A stretch of 64,000 nucleotides of DNA from Flabesymbios commensalis (Eukaryota; Annelida; Polychaeta; Terebellida; Flabelligeridae), in NCBI GenBank assembly GCA_964017125.1, contig OZ024915.1, positions 19,274,416 to 19,338,415 on the forward strand. The letters are read 5' to 3'. The stretch's first letter is position 1. Each line of letters starts with the position of its first letter. Positions 63,942 through 64,000 of this stretch are shown here, one piece after another. The notes below the pieces were generated by a model. The model made no database searches. It worked only from the letters and a program-made list of their open reading frames with translations, and was not told the DNA's origin. Made by a program: the position numbers and the translations under genes.

Positions 63942-64000
63942 TATTTAGGACACAACACTGGAACAAAGATGTTCTAACGTTGAGATGGGATTTCTCTGAA

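Overview
The window is animal nuclear DNA from an invertebrate. It is AT-rich and repeat-dense, with spliced genes, tRNA-derived SINEs, LINEs and many miniature inverted-repeat elements (MITEs). The repeats and the small secreted-peptide genes fit a marine lophotrochozoan, perhaps a mollusc, but this is an impression and no locus fixes the species. No bacterial genes, no rRNA and no intact tRNA gene were seen.

Layout. 1-3.1 kb: end of a hairpin MITE, two SINEs, a Tc1/mariner-type MITE and a degenerate 20-odd-bp repeat. 3.3-6.4 kb: an intact LINE ORF2 (endonuclease plus reverse transcriptase, minus strand). 6.9-8.6 kb: a direct duplication. 9.0-10.3 kb: a minus-strand ORF joining a LINE ORF1-like coiled coil and RNA-binding region to a C-terminal NADAR domain. 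10.66-18.73 kb: a tandem array of eight 489-bp TIR-bounded units separated by seven ~594-bp spacers (period ~1083 bp). The whole array is flanked by TCAA/TCAA. 19.8-22.5 kb: a three-exon host gene with a C-terminal membrane segment. 27.3-29.1 kb: a two-exon family 92 glycosyltransferase (minus). 32.0-35.4 kb: two small exons resembling a receptor cytoplasmic tail, with a stack of nested MITEs in the intron. 36.4-38.5 kb and 42.9-50.4 kb: two paralogous three-exon genes for ~60-residue secreted peptides with a conserved QCPPxWPVC core (both minus). 61-62.35 kb: a GC-richer promoter-like region and a first coding exon (plus) running toward the window's end.

The dominant repeat theme is a set of non-autonomous families that all end in TTAA plus CCCTTT (mirror AAAGGG plus TTAA), the piggyBac terminal rule. 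Most carry a large internal hairpin. They nest in one another and hit the same TTAA in the two duplicated peptide-gene blocks, which allows relative dating. No piggyBac transposase was seen.

The best candidates for something undescribed are the paired secreted-peptide genes, the NADAR-LINE ORF1 fusion, and the array that looks mobilised as one unit. Exon models rest on splice motifs, phase and paralogue agreement read by eye; no database search or alignment was run.
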